Assembly: GCF_963576675.1 (NCBI RefSeq)
Contig: NC_088917.1
Span: 29,604,501-29,668,500 of the forward strand
Reading direction: 5' to 3'
DNA from: Euphorbia lathyris
Lineage: Eukaryota > Streptophyta > Magnoliopsida > Malpighiales > Euphorbiaceae
Length of the DNA stretch: 64,000 bases
Both the position numbers and the translations under genes were made by a program. Below are positions 11,023-21,663 of the stretch, one piece after another. Positions within the stretch are counted from its first letter, which is position 1. Each line of letters starts with the position of its first letter. The notes under the pieces are model-generated. The model worked only from the letters and a program-made list of their open reading frames with translations. It did not search any database and was not told the DNA's origin.

Positions 11023-12425
11023 TGATGCGTACCGTCTAGTGTAGTGTTTTCTACGATGAAATATATATTATGATAAGTGTGTTACGACTGTGGATGTGAT
11101 CTTTCTAAATGCTCTATCTTTACTAGACGTCACTACTTAGGGGCAAGTGTACTCCGTCGTATCAAGTAATAATCCGGTTAAGACCAGGTATCGAATCCAC
11201 GGGATTTATAACTGCAAGTATTAAACGACTCGGTTTTATACGTTATTTAAGCGGTGAATACTTTGAGGTTGATATTGGGACCAACTACAAACTACTCCTA
11301 ACTACGGGTGAGGCAAATTTATATAACGAAACTCTGTGGAATGATACGGATGGCGATAAGGTATAAATATGACAAATAATGACTCCTAATGCATATACGG
11401 TTGATGTTTTGCTCTTGCAAAGACGACTACGTGTAGTGTAACCGACCCGTGAAGTACTTAGACTACGTGGTTCCTAGTCAAGGCGTGTCTAATGCTTGGG
11501 ACCAGAAATTAGGGCCCGTAAGTTCCGTGGCTTGTCAATTCCTACGGTTTCCAGAGCGTCACTTTCGGTAAGGCAACACCTATATGTTACAAGGTGTGTA
11601 AAGGTTTTTGAAATGAGTGATAGTCACTCTTATTTATACACATCAAGCTAGGGGTAAAATTGTAATTCCACAAGGTGCAAGCATGGAGGAACATGATTTT
11701 GTGCAGAAATCCCATGATACGCCTCGCGTATGGTGGTATGCGCCCTGCGTGTTTGCCCATTCCGTCAGAAATCTCCTGCATGTGGACCAAATCCAGATTT
11801 TGTTATCTCAACCACGCCCCGCATAGACTGGGATGCGCCTCGCGTGGTTGAGTCTCTGACTTTTTATTGCTTGAATTGGTCCTTTTACGCCGTGCGTAGC
11901 TGAAGCACGCCTCACGTAAATGAGTCTCTGATTCTTTTAGGTTGAAGAATTCCCTCACACGCCCCGCGTGTAAGGTGGTACGCCCCGCGTATGGATAGTT
12001 GACTCAGGGAGACCATGCAGTCTGACTTTCAGGATTAGGCTAATCATTTCTGACATGTGTCATACGCCTCGTGTAGGGTGGCATACGCCTCGCGTATGCT
12101 GAGTAGATCCCACGTGGTGTCTGTGGATAGGGCAATTATTTCTGACTTGGTGTTTCACGCCCCGCGTAAAGAATGAGACGCCCCGCGTATTGTGGAGGAT
12201 TTTCACTCCTTGTTCGTACCTGAAATACAATTCTCGAGAGCCGAGTTAGCTTGACGTTTTATTTCCTAAATTAATCAAAAACAAGGAAAATTAACCGAAA
12301 GTGTGGAATTTATTTTTATTTCGTTATTTTATTAAAACACTCTATTTTTGCAATTAAACTTATTCATTTCTTCTAAAATTAATCCGTAAATCACGCTAAA
12401 AGATAGGGGTAAAATACCCCTATCA
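11023..12425 (-). repeat. 5' LTR of the Athila/Tat-like element, internally deleted
   Basis: 1403 bp, exactly 424 bp shorter than the partner, and otherwise almost identical by eye. The missing segment lies between two copies of TATATG in the long LTR (6767-6772 and 7191-7196), leaving one copy here. That is the signature of a deletion between short direct repeats. TATA box at 11631-11640 and CpG word array at 11718-12190, both minus strand. Confidence 0.9.
11718..12190 (-). promoter_or_regulatory. CpG-rich palindromic word array in U3 (right LTR)
   Basis: The same array as at 7328-7800, with identical 473 bp length and only scattered substitutions, several of them C/T changes within CpG. 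TATA box follows at 11631-11640 on the minus strand. Confidence 0.7.
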
Positions 12426-13074
12426 CCCACCATAGAAGCTTTCACCGTGCGTCCCTTCTCCAAAGCCATAGTCTTGGACCTCTTAGGCAAAGGAACCTTA
12501 GACTCCTAAATAAGCCTCTCAAAGCTAAGGGGAGATTCATCAGCAGTGTCAGACTTAGACTTAGCCTTGTTAGGCACCCCTTCAGCAACCTTCTGTTACG
12601 TAGCCATAACCTTTTTTGAGGTTTTGCTTGCTATAGACTTTTTATCGGGAGACACAGGCTTAGTCTCAACAACACTTAAGGATTCAGTTGTAGCCTTTCC
12701 TGAAGTTTTGTTTCTCATAGACCATGTAGCATTTGGTACAGACTCACCTTTGACATCCACCGCCTTAGTTTGTACCGGAGCCTTCTTCACACAAGAAATA
12801 GTCCACTTTGTAAGCTGAGCTGCACGTGAGTCCTCAAGCATATAAGAAAATAAGGGGATGCCAACTAAAGGCACACCTGAAGAAGTAGAAGGGGTAGCTG
12901 GACGAGTAGAAGTTTGTAGAGGCACACATATTCAAAAACCAAGTCAGAAGAGGAAAGATAAAAAGAAAGACAAGAGTTTAGAATAAAACGCTAACCAGTA
13001 GCAGACTCCTCATTTACTTCCTCAGAAGCTCCTAAGGAGATAGAAGAAGAATCAAACTTTGACCCTAAAGGAGT
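12426..13074 (-). pseudogene. transposon-protein pseudogene, C-terminal fragment
   Basis: Minus-strand Ser/Thr/Pro/Lys-rich coding remnant. The longest open stretch is 109 residues (12925 to 12596, MPLQTSTRPATPSTSSG...SKTSKKVMAT), followed by stops and further readable sequence. It lies between the LTR element on the left and the family A LTR on the right. The 37770-38583 fragment belongs upstream of it: rejoining the flanks restores a continuous minus strand with GGAGT/AGAGT as the likely target duplication. Function cannot be assigned; such tails are common in plant transposon-derived proteins. Confidence 0.5.
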
Positions 13075-13558
13075 TATTAATGCATAAATTGTTTATTTAA
13101 TCATTTGTTTAATCAGATATATAGCATAACTAAAACTATATAAAAAAGACATTAATCTTTCATAAAGAAAGTAATCCCAAGTTTATTTAAGTAGTTATAA
13201 AGTGTTCATACAAGCAGGAAGTGAGACTATACTTTATAATAGACCAATAAACTTAAAATCAACCCAAGTCAAGTAATGTGTTATAGGGGTTAGCACATTA
13301 CTGTCGAGACTTGCATGTAATAGTGTTGTCTATCGAGACAAAGAGTTGATCTCACAAGCTTTAGATATGGAGATATCTAGACAGTTACATGGATCCGGTG
13401 AAGGAGTTCATTAGGATTGGGACCCGCCTTGAGATAACAGCATGGATAGATTTATTTGAGTGTCAACTGTTCATCTCATTGGTATTAGTAGGTATAAGTA
13501 ATCCTTAGACTCAAACATTCATTAATTAGTGATTCTGGATTATGGAGTGCGATGCTTT
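13075..13558 (+). mobile_element. LTR of family A, copy 2, left part
   Basis: Aligns with the minus strand of 1-1712 from about 45 bp inside its start; the terminal TGTTGGGG block is missing. It ends at 13558, where the Sirevirus begins, and resumes at 36484. The target duplication of the Sirevirus is GCTTT here and ACTTT at 36484-36488. The intact copy at 1-1712 reads ...GATGCTTTGA... at this point, confirming the insertion site. Confidence 0.8.
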
Positions 13559-14898
13559 TGTTGAAACACATTTCCACATAATTTTGATTTGACAAAATTG
13601 TTTAAAGTATAATTAAAATATATTCTAAACACACTAAGTTTAAATGCTTTGATTTATTCTACTAATGTGTTTGTTCAATGTTGAGTTAAACTGTTTATAA
13701 GACACAAGATTAAAAGGCCCAAGCCCAATACGGAAGTCAAAGCCCAAGTCAAACAGTTTAAGGCAACTCGGCCCGCGTATGTCAAAACGCTGTCGTTATG
13801 TACAAAACGCAGCTCAGCAAGAGAAGGATCTAGAAGACCTTCAAGGAACAACTTCGGAACGAAGCTGCTGAGTTGATTCGACAAACAGTACAAGACAGCA
13901 GCTGGCTAAGAACAACTTCCAGACAAAGTATTTCTACTTTGGGTAAAGTTCAGAAGACGCAGTATGCTGTCTAGTTGACATTACCATAAATGGAGAGACA
14001 CTCTGCCAAGCTGACCAAAAGCTGACCGAGGACAGAAGATACTCAAATCTGATTGGCCGAGAGCTCTGAGCAAGTCAGGATGACAACGACAGGAAGCCGT
14101 TTCCCTCCAACGGTTATTTCAAAATTCGAAATGACCGATGCCTCAGACGTCTCTATAAATAGTGCCATCAGTTGCTTCATTCAACAGAGAACTAGAACAA
14201 GCCATTACGCTGACCAAATTTCTACGCAAAGTTCTCCAAGCAAAAGCAAAGAAATCTTACACTAAATTTCATATCTTTTGTGTAAAAGTCTAGAGTGATT
14301 ATTCAATCATCTAAGGTATCTTTTCAATCATTGTTTAGGACAAACACTTATCATTTCTAGAGATTAGAAAGGAGAGGCTGAGTACTCGGTTATAGTACTC
14401 AGCGAGAGATTAGGATTGAGTAGAGGTATAGAGGAAGGTACTCTTGTTATACTCAGTTGCTAAGATTGTAAAAGGTTTGATGCTCTACCGTTAAAGAGCT
14501 CAGTAGAGAATTCGAAATCTCGGAACGTGTTCCGGGGACAGGACGTAGTCTTGGAGGCCGAACCTGGATAAATCTGCTGAGTAACATATTTCTAACATTT
14601 AACTCCTTTATATATTTATTGCTTGCTTAAACAAAAAACTGACCAAGTAAAGAGGTCAAGCTGAGTTGTGCGCGTTGAATATCCGAGCTCAGGAATAGAC
14701 TCTAAGTGCTATCTCCTGACTCAACTAAAGAAACTGACCTAGTCACTAGTTGACTAAGCCAGTATCTTGCTATTCACTCAGCGCCGCTGTCCAAACCTTT
14801 TTCTCACGAAAAAGAAGTCTGCCCTAGCTTAAAATTTTTAAATAGTTCCTAACCCCCCCCCCTTGGAACTATACTTGTAACATTATAAGGGACCAACA
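13559..14898 (+). repeat. 5' LTR of the outer Sirevirus
   Basis: TGTTGAAACACA...GGGACCAACA, 1340 bp. TATA box TATAAATAG at 14154-14162 marks the likely start of transcription. It carries a poly-C run near the 3' end (longer than in the partner LTR) and many CTCAG/CTGAG words. Confidence 0.92.
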
Positions 14899-14900
14899 AG

Positions 14901-14912
14901 TGGTATCAGAGC
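14901..14912 (+). other. primer binding site (tRNA-iMet type)
   Basis: TGGTATCAGAGC two bases after the LTR end. Confidence 0.92.
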
Positions 14913-14960
14913 TTAAAAGCTCACTATAAAAGGTTTAACCACCTTGAGCTGATCCCCACT

Positions 14961-16497
14961 ATGGGCGAAAACAGCACTCGGTTTCTCCCAGGAAACCAAA
15001 CAACTCAGATCTTACCTGAGGGGTTGTCCATTACTCGGCCTCCCCTATTCTTCGGGTCTAACTACACCTTCTGGAAGAATAGGATGAAAAATTTCATTCA
15101 GGCTACAAATATGAGTGCCTGGCTATCCATAGTCTAAGGTCCATTTGTACATGTCGAAGTTGTGGCTGGCCAAACAGTTGTTAAAGCTGAGGCCAAATGG
15201 ATAGAGGATGATCTCAAGAAGCTACAAAATCATGTTTCGGCTATAAATATGCTTCACTGTGCATTCGATGCTGCAGAATATAATAAAATCTCAGGTTGTG
15301 AGTCGGCGCAAGAGATCTGGAAGAAGCTGGAGGTCACCTACGAAGGAACCAATAAAGTAAAGGAGTCCAAGGTGAACCAGCAGATGAGACTGTACGAGCT
15401 GTTCGAAATGAACAATGATGAGGGTATATCTGACATGAATGCAAGGTTTACCAACATCATCAATGAGCTCAAGAGACTTGGGAAGATCTTCACTGAGGAA
15501 GAACAAGTCAAAAAGATACTCAGGAGTCTTCCTAAAGACTGGCAAGCAAAGAAGACCGTTGTTGAGGAAACTCAGGACTTAACCACCTACAAATATGATG
15601 AACTCATCGGATCACTGCTGACCCATGAGATATCAATGAAAAACTTCGAGGTGAAGGAAAAGTCTGAAGACAAGAAGCAGAAGTCTCTTGTCATGAAAGC
15701 TGACTCCACTGATGGGAGCTCAACAGATGATGAAGAGATGGCTATGTTCACAAGGAAGATGAAAAGGCTGTTCAGGAAGAATGACAAATATTCTAAAAAG
15801 CCCTGCAGAAAGTTTGATAAGTATAAAGCTGAGTCCAGCGACAGCAAATACAAGAAAGACAACTCAAAGCCCATTACATGCTTTGAATGTCATCAAACTG
15901 GCCATATCAAGTCAAGCTGCCCCACGCTGAGGAAGGATAAGAAGAACAGCAAAAAGGCAATGGTGGCTACATGGAGCGACAGTGATGAGTCTTCATCAAC
16001 AGAAGCTGAGGCCACCGAGTCAGCGAAGATTTGCTTCATGGCTGACGAACTTGCTGAGCCATGCGTCTCTGAGCATACTGACCCTTCCATTGCATCTGAT
16101 GATGAGGAGAAATCAAATGAGGTAATATCACTTTCCCAGCTCAGAAACGAAATGGGTAATGCCCTGAGTGACCTCTATACACTTGTTAAAAGGTGTAATA
16201 AGAAAATTAGAGCACTCAGCAGGCGCTGTGACGAGGTTGAAGAGGTCAAGCTAAGTGACCTCAGATTCCTTCTTCAGGACAACTCAACTTTGCATGATAA
16301 TATGGAGATCATACATAAGTCTGTCTCTGAAGTCCAATCAGATTCAAAGAAACTGAGAAAGGATGTCACAAATATCCAGAACCAACTAAAGGTTCAAAAC
16401 AAAAGAAATATTCCTCTGAATGCTCAGTACCGAAGTACTGGTCAGCAGAGATGGAATCCCCAGCGGAATGTCTAGTGTGACTTCTGTGGGAAGAAAG
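14961..16497 (+). pseudogene. gag: Sirevirus gag (outer copy), interrupted
   Basis: Starts MGENSTRFLPGNQTTQILP at 14961. A TAA at 15135-15137 stands where the nested copy has CAA (VQGPF), so it is a C-to-T nonsense change. The remaining open frame is 437 residues (15162-16475), with the gag core, a zinc knuckle CFECHQTGHIKSSC near 15873-15920, an acidic region and a coiled coil. A second stop TAG (16473-16475) replaces a Gln codon just before the next zinc knuckle. The nested element inserted at 16498 within that knuckle, and gag resumes at 27934. Confidence 0.88.
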
Positions 16498-17831
16498 TGT
16501 TGGTCCCTTGTTTAGTTGCAAGTATAGTTCCAAGGGGGGGTTAGGAACTATTCAAACTTTTTTGCAATTTAGGCAGACTTCTTTTTCAAAAAAAAAGGTT
16601 TGAACAGCGGCGCTGAGTAAACAGTAAGGTACTGGCTTAGTCAACAGGTGACTAGGTCAGTTTCTTAGCTTGAGTCAGGAGATAGCACTTAGAGTCCATT
16701 CCTGAGCTCAGACGTTCAACGCGCACAACTCAACTTGACCTCTTTACTTGGTCAGTTTTGATTATTTAAAGCAAGCAATATAAATAAGGAGTTAAGGTAA
16801 GAAATACTTCACTCAGCAGATTTATCCAGGTTCGGCTTCTTCTAAGCCTACGTCCTGTCCCCGGAACACGTTCTGAGATTTCAAATACTCTACTGAGCTC
16901 TTTAAAGGTAGAGCCTCAAACCTTTTACAATATCAGCAATTGAGTATGACAAGAGTACCTTCCTCTATACTTCTACTCAATCCTAATCTCTCCGCTGAGT
17001 ACTTAAAACCGAGTACTCAGCCTCTCCTTTCTATTTCTAGAAATGATAAGTGTTTTGTCCTAATACAAAGATGTGCTAAGACACTTTAGACGATTTACAA
17101 TCACTCTAGACTTTTACACAGATATGAGAAATGTAGTGTAAGAATTTTGCTTTGCTTCTTGCTTGCAGAACTTGTAGAGATTTGGTCAGCGTAATGGCTT
17201 GATCAAGTTCTGTATGTTGTGAAGCTTGTGATGGCACTATTTATAGAGATGTCTGGGCGTCGGTCATTTCGAATTTCGAAATAACCGTTGGAGGGAAACG
17301 GCTATGTGTCGTTGTCATCCTGACTTGCTCAGAGCTATCGGCCAATCACAATCGTGTATCTTCTGTCCTCGGTCAGCTCAGCAGATGGTCTCTCCTTTTA
17401 TGGTAAAGTCAACTGGACAGTATACTGTGTCGTCTGAACTTTGCCAAAAGAGGAAACACTTTGTCTGGAAGTTTTCCTTTGCCAGCTGCTGTCTTGTACG
17501 CTTTGTCGAGACGACTCAGTAGCTTCATTGTGAAGTTGTTCCCGAAGGTCTTCTAGATCCTTCCATTTGCTGAGTTGCGTTTTTGTTCAAAAACGGCAAC
17601 GTCTTGACATACGCGGGCCGAGTGTACTGAGTTGTTTGACTTGGGCCTTGGCTTCCGTATTGGGCTTGGGCCTTTCGATTCTTATGTCTTATAGTATTTT
17701 AACTCAACATTGAACAAACACATTAGTAGAATTAAATCAAAGCATTTAAACTTAGTGTGTTTAGAATATGTATATATATTATACTTAAACAATTTTGTCA
17801 AATCAAAATTATGTGGAAAGGTATTTCAACA
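16498..17831 (-). repeat. 3' LTR of the nested Sirevirus
   Basis: 1334 bp, nearly identical to its partner. The polypurine tract AAAATGGGGGAG lies next to it on the minus strand (about 17834-17846). Confidence 0.92.
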
Positions 17832-18349
17832 AACTCCCCCATTTTGATGTTGGCAAAACTATTCAACAAGGAACTCAGTATGAGCTCCCCCATGATAGTT
17901 GACCTAATATACTTTAGCAAACTCCCCTGTAAGGGTTGAGCTACTGACTTAGTTTTACTTAAAACATTTAAGGATTTAAATGAGTAAGTCTAAGGTCAGT
18001 TTTTAGGTATAGGTCAGCTATATCACATATTCTATTTACTCAATGTTAAGCAGAAGTTTTAGACATATAGAGCGCGCTGAGTAATTTGTTGTTCAATGAG
18101 TTCTTATCAGAATGTTTCATAAGTACATAGGTTAATGTTAAACATGTTATCAGCATATCATTTAGTCAATAAATATTATACAAATGAAGATACATAATAA
18201 CTCAATACTTAATAGCATATATCATAACTCAGTATTGGAATAAGAAAAATAAGTATGATATATATTGAAAGAAGTCAGCAAGTACATAGTAAAAGAAATA
18301 AACTAGACAAATAGATTACACTGATATGGCCTAAGTTATGCTAGCCTAT
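17832..18349 (-). other. ORF3-3' LTR spacer of the nested Sirevirus
   Basis: Non-coding sequence homologous to 34639-35146, with the polypurine tract beside the LTR and many CTCAG words. Confidence 0.7.
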
Positions 18350-21181
18350 TTATTTCTTCTTCTTGCCCTGTGACTGACTTTGCTCGTACTGACGTCGCTC
18401 ATGCTGAGCTCTGGTAGCTTGCGCTTTCTCCCCCGTTTTGTCAACTTCAGGGAGCTTGAACGCATCGGTTAAGACACCATGAGAAAGTTCTTGTGAAAGC
18501 TCTTTCAGTTTGTCAGCACTTTCATTTACGCCATCAAAGATGGCAACTCCATCAGTTGATACTTCGACTGGTACGCGAAGATCAGCAGCACTGAGCATAT
18601 TTACACTGAAAGCTTGAGCTTTTGCTTGCCATATGAGAGCTTCAGAGAGGCCAGCAAAGACTTGGTGGAAAGTTTTCAAGAGAGCTGAGTCATAATGATG
18701 ACGTTGGATATTATTATGACGGATGTGATTGAAGGATTGCTGTGCGAGAGACAGCAACTCATTCTGCTTCAAAGCGTCAGTATCCATCTCTTGCTTGTTG
18801 AGGTTAAGTAGCCTGATGGCCTCACCGATTTGCTCGACTGAGCACTGACTATAGGACACCATTTGCTCATTTGTCTTAAGTTGCTCGGTATGAAGCTGAG
18901 CAAAAAGCATCTTGAGTTCTGAGGAAGTGGCGTAGTCAGTGTTTACAGCAGACAGCTTCTGAACTTGCTGATGGAGAGAGTTCAGATGTTGAATTGTTGA
19001 CAGTTGTATCTCTACCAACTTGGCAAGTGAATCCTGCTTAGCTTGCTGGGCTTGGAATGACAAGACGACATTCAGTAGATCCTTGAGTCCTTTGACTTCG
19101 TTGAGAAGTAGAGTGACCTGGGAGAGCTGAGTTGTCTCAGGAATTGAAGATCCAGCAGCAGGTGAAGCGGAATGTTGAAGATCGTGGATGAGTGCTTGCA
19201 CTGAGTCAATGAGCTTTTTACCGGACTCAGTGGCATCCCGATGTACATCAGTATGACCAGAAGAAGGTGGAGTGAAAGGAGTACCCTGGTCAGTGACTGG
19301 ATGAGTTGGCTCAATCTACACTTGAGTTGAAGGAATTGTTGATTGATCAGCAGAGAGGTTGTTGATGGAAGACATAACCCGAACACTGTCTGTGCTGACA
19401 GCAGAAGGATGGGGAGTCAGCACCATGCTGGAGGAGACAGCAGGGACAGTGGTTGGTTCAATGTGACTTGTTGAAGTGGTTGAAGTGGTATGGTCGACAT
19501 GTTCCTGTTGAGAAGAAATAGAGGCTTGTTTTTCCAACGGCGTTGTAGTAGAGGAAGTTGATGGCCGTTTGAAGAACTTTAGTTGAACAGTAGAAGGGTC
19601 CTTTGTTGTCTTAGAGAGGACAAGTTCAGGAATAGATGGTGATTGCACAGGAAGTTCACTGACCATCACTTCACTGGCCTTAACCAGCTTTCGCCTTCTA
19701 CGTGGTGGAGTGGTATGATGAGCAGGTTCTTCTGAGTGAGTAGGAGTAGGTTCCTTTTCCTCAGTATGGGTCTGGTCAGCTTGATCAACTTGCTCAACTT
19801 GCTCAACTCCAGCAGCTAACTCAGTGTCAGTTTGCACATTTCCATCAGCTAACCCAGTGTTAGCATCCTCAGCTTCAATTTCGCTGGTAGTTTCTTCTGA
19901 ATCCTCAGCGTCATCCTGACCGCTGGTTTCTTCTTCTTCCTCTACCTCCTCAGAACTATCTCCGTCAAGTTCTTCCTCAACTTGGGAGATGAAGTGGTCA
20001 TCTAACTGGACCTCAGTTTCCGTAGCATCAGTACCTTGGCATTGAGTGAAATGAGAATCACCCGGTACAATGAAGTCGGTCGGTATAACGTCCAGAGGTG
20101 CAAGTGTTGAAGTCTTTTGCTTCTTCTGAGGTAGTTCAGCAGCTTCCTCAGTTCCAGGCTCATCGTGCCTGGTTCTCTTTTCAGATGACTTTCCAGCTGA
20201 CCTCTGCCTTTTTGCAGGAGACTCAACATTTGGTGACTCAGTAGATTTTCTCTTGCGAGAAGCTGGAGCCTTAGTTCTTCTCCCTTTCTTAGGCTCAGCA
20301 ACGGTTTCCTCAGTTTGGCCAGCAGCAGCAGCAGCTTTTCCTTTCTTCAAGGGTTGCCCAAATTTCAGTGCCCTCAGCGAGGCAGCTGTGATCTCAGTTC
20401 CTTTGAAGGATTCCTCACCTTCGAGATCAATCTTGTGGTCAAGAAGAATTCGAGTTATGAGTGACCCAAGCCTTAGCGTACTCGTGCTGCGTAGGAACCC
20501 AGCAACTAAGAAGACCGGCATGTTGATGGGGGTGTACGTCAGCATGTGCCATATGAAGCACTGTTCAAAGTTTGTTGCTGATGTAGTGCAGTTGATCTTT
20601 GGGTAAATAAAATAGCTCAGCAGGTAGTGAGCCATCTTCTGGTGCTGTCCCATTGAAGATGCTGAGATCTCTCCTGCGTGACCCTCAGGTTTGCAGAAGG
20701 TATGGACGTAGTTGGTTTTGTCCTGATCTCCTGACTTCCTCAGCCTTACTCCCTCAGTTTTGAGCTGGAGGAGATTTCCTATGTACAGAGGGTTGATGAA
20801 AATGGTTTTTCCTCTCACTTCAGTGCTTAGGTAGTCGGCGGAGTCACTGGCAACCTTGAGGTTGTGATAAAACTCTCTTACCAGGTCAGGATATGTCTCA
20901 TCTCTGACCGAGAACAGCCCAGTCCATTCGTTCTTGGAGATCCATTCGGCAAATGGTTGTTCATGCTGTACGAAATGCTCAGAGACCCATCTGGAGGGCT
21001 CAACCTTCCATTCGCGGACATTTTCGAAGACCTTGGAGTAGGTCCTGATCTTAACAGCTTTCCCTTTTCCAGAAGTTTGGCCAGTTTTACCCTTGCTTGG
21101 TGTAGAGGGGTTTTGTGAAGGTTCATCAGAGCTGGACTTTTGGTGGCCGGCACCGGAGACGTTGAAAGATAACTTAGTCAT
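18350..21181 (-). pseudogene. third ORF of the nested Sirevirus, one stop
   Basis: 943 codons counting one internal TAG (19316-19318, CAG in the outer copy). Starts MTKLSFNVSGAGHQKSSSDE at 21181. Residues about 45-265 are the conserved 'plant transposon protein'-like region (YPDLVREFYHNL, VRGKTIFINPLYIGNLLQLK, MAHYLLSYFIYPKINC). Residues about 270-340 are Lys/Arg-rich with nuclear-localisation-like clusters (KKGRRTKAPASRKRKS). Residues about 380-480 are very acidic, and the last 300 residues are Gln/Leu-rich and probably coiled coil. No hydrophobic segment suits a classical envelope protein. The gene sits between pol and 3' LTR with its own TATA box. The product is unknown; a nuclear or nucleic-acid-associated accessory protein is only a guess. 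Confidence 0.78.
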
Positions 21182-21292
21182 TCTTCGAAGATGGAGGAAT
21201 TTGAGGAATTTGAGAGAAAAGAAGTTCTAAGTGATTTCTTTGCCTTAAGAATTGATTAAGCGTAAAGAGTAAAAGATGGGGAAATACCCATG

Positions 21293-21299
21293 ATTTATA
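21293..21299 (-). promoter_or_regulatory. TATA box upstream of ORF3 (nested copy)
   Basis: Minus strand CTATAAATC, 118 bp before the ORF3 ATG at 21181. The position and the flanking block match the outer copy (31640-31647). Confidence 0.5.
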
Positions 21300-21663
21300 G
21301 ACGAAATGAACGGTGTGGATCTTAATCAAATCCATGTGTCAGTTTTGCCTTGGGATCATGTACCGATAATGATCCTGGCATTTATCACACATTACGGCGA
21401 ATACGTCATTCTAGGCTATACGCGTGCTTTGCATTTATGCTAACGGATTAATTACTCAGTATTTAGAATGTCAAGCGTTTGATATTCTGAGTGGTCAGTG
21501 CATTATTTAAGGATGATTTTAAGTTCAAATTCTAAACTAATTTACTCAGTGTGCAAGTTTACTCAGTATTGTATATTCAGTCAGTTTCAATGAGGTACTC
21601 AGCAAACAATAAATCATTCAGCATGTAATTCACTCAGCATTCATATTCATTTAGCACAGGAAT

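Larger units (their letters stand above)
6209..12425 (-). mobile_element. non-autonomous Athila/Tat-like LTR element, complete
   Basis: A complete 6217 bp element with LTRs at 6209-8035 and 11023-12425, flanked by the perfect 5 bp target duplication CCCAC (6204-6208 and 12426-12430). The minus-strand orientation is set by the primer binding site next to the right LTR and a purine-rich tract (CCGAGGAGGTT) just before the left one. The roughly 3 kb interior has no gag zinc knuckle, protease, reverse transcriptase or integrase. It holds one 146-residue ORF, AT-rich low-complexity runs and a GC-rich tandem. It therefore depended on an autonomous partner and fits the LARD-like class. The primer binding site is the type known from Ty3/Gypsy Athila/Tat elements. 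Confidence 0.85.

Noticed and set aside
15291..16090. Minus-strand ORFs overlapping the outer Sirevirus gag
   Set aside because: They are shadows of the plus-strand gag codons (Ser/Phe-rich antisense of Lys/Glu-rich sequence) with no independent start context.
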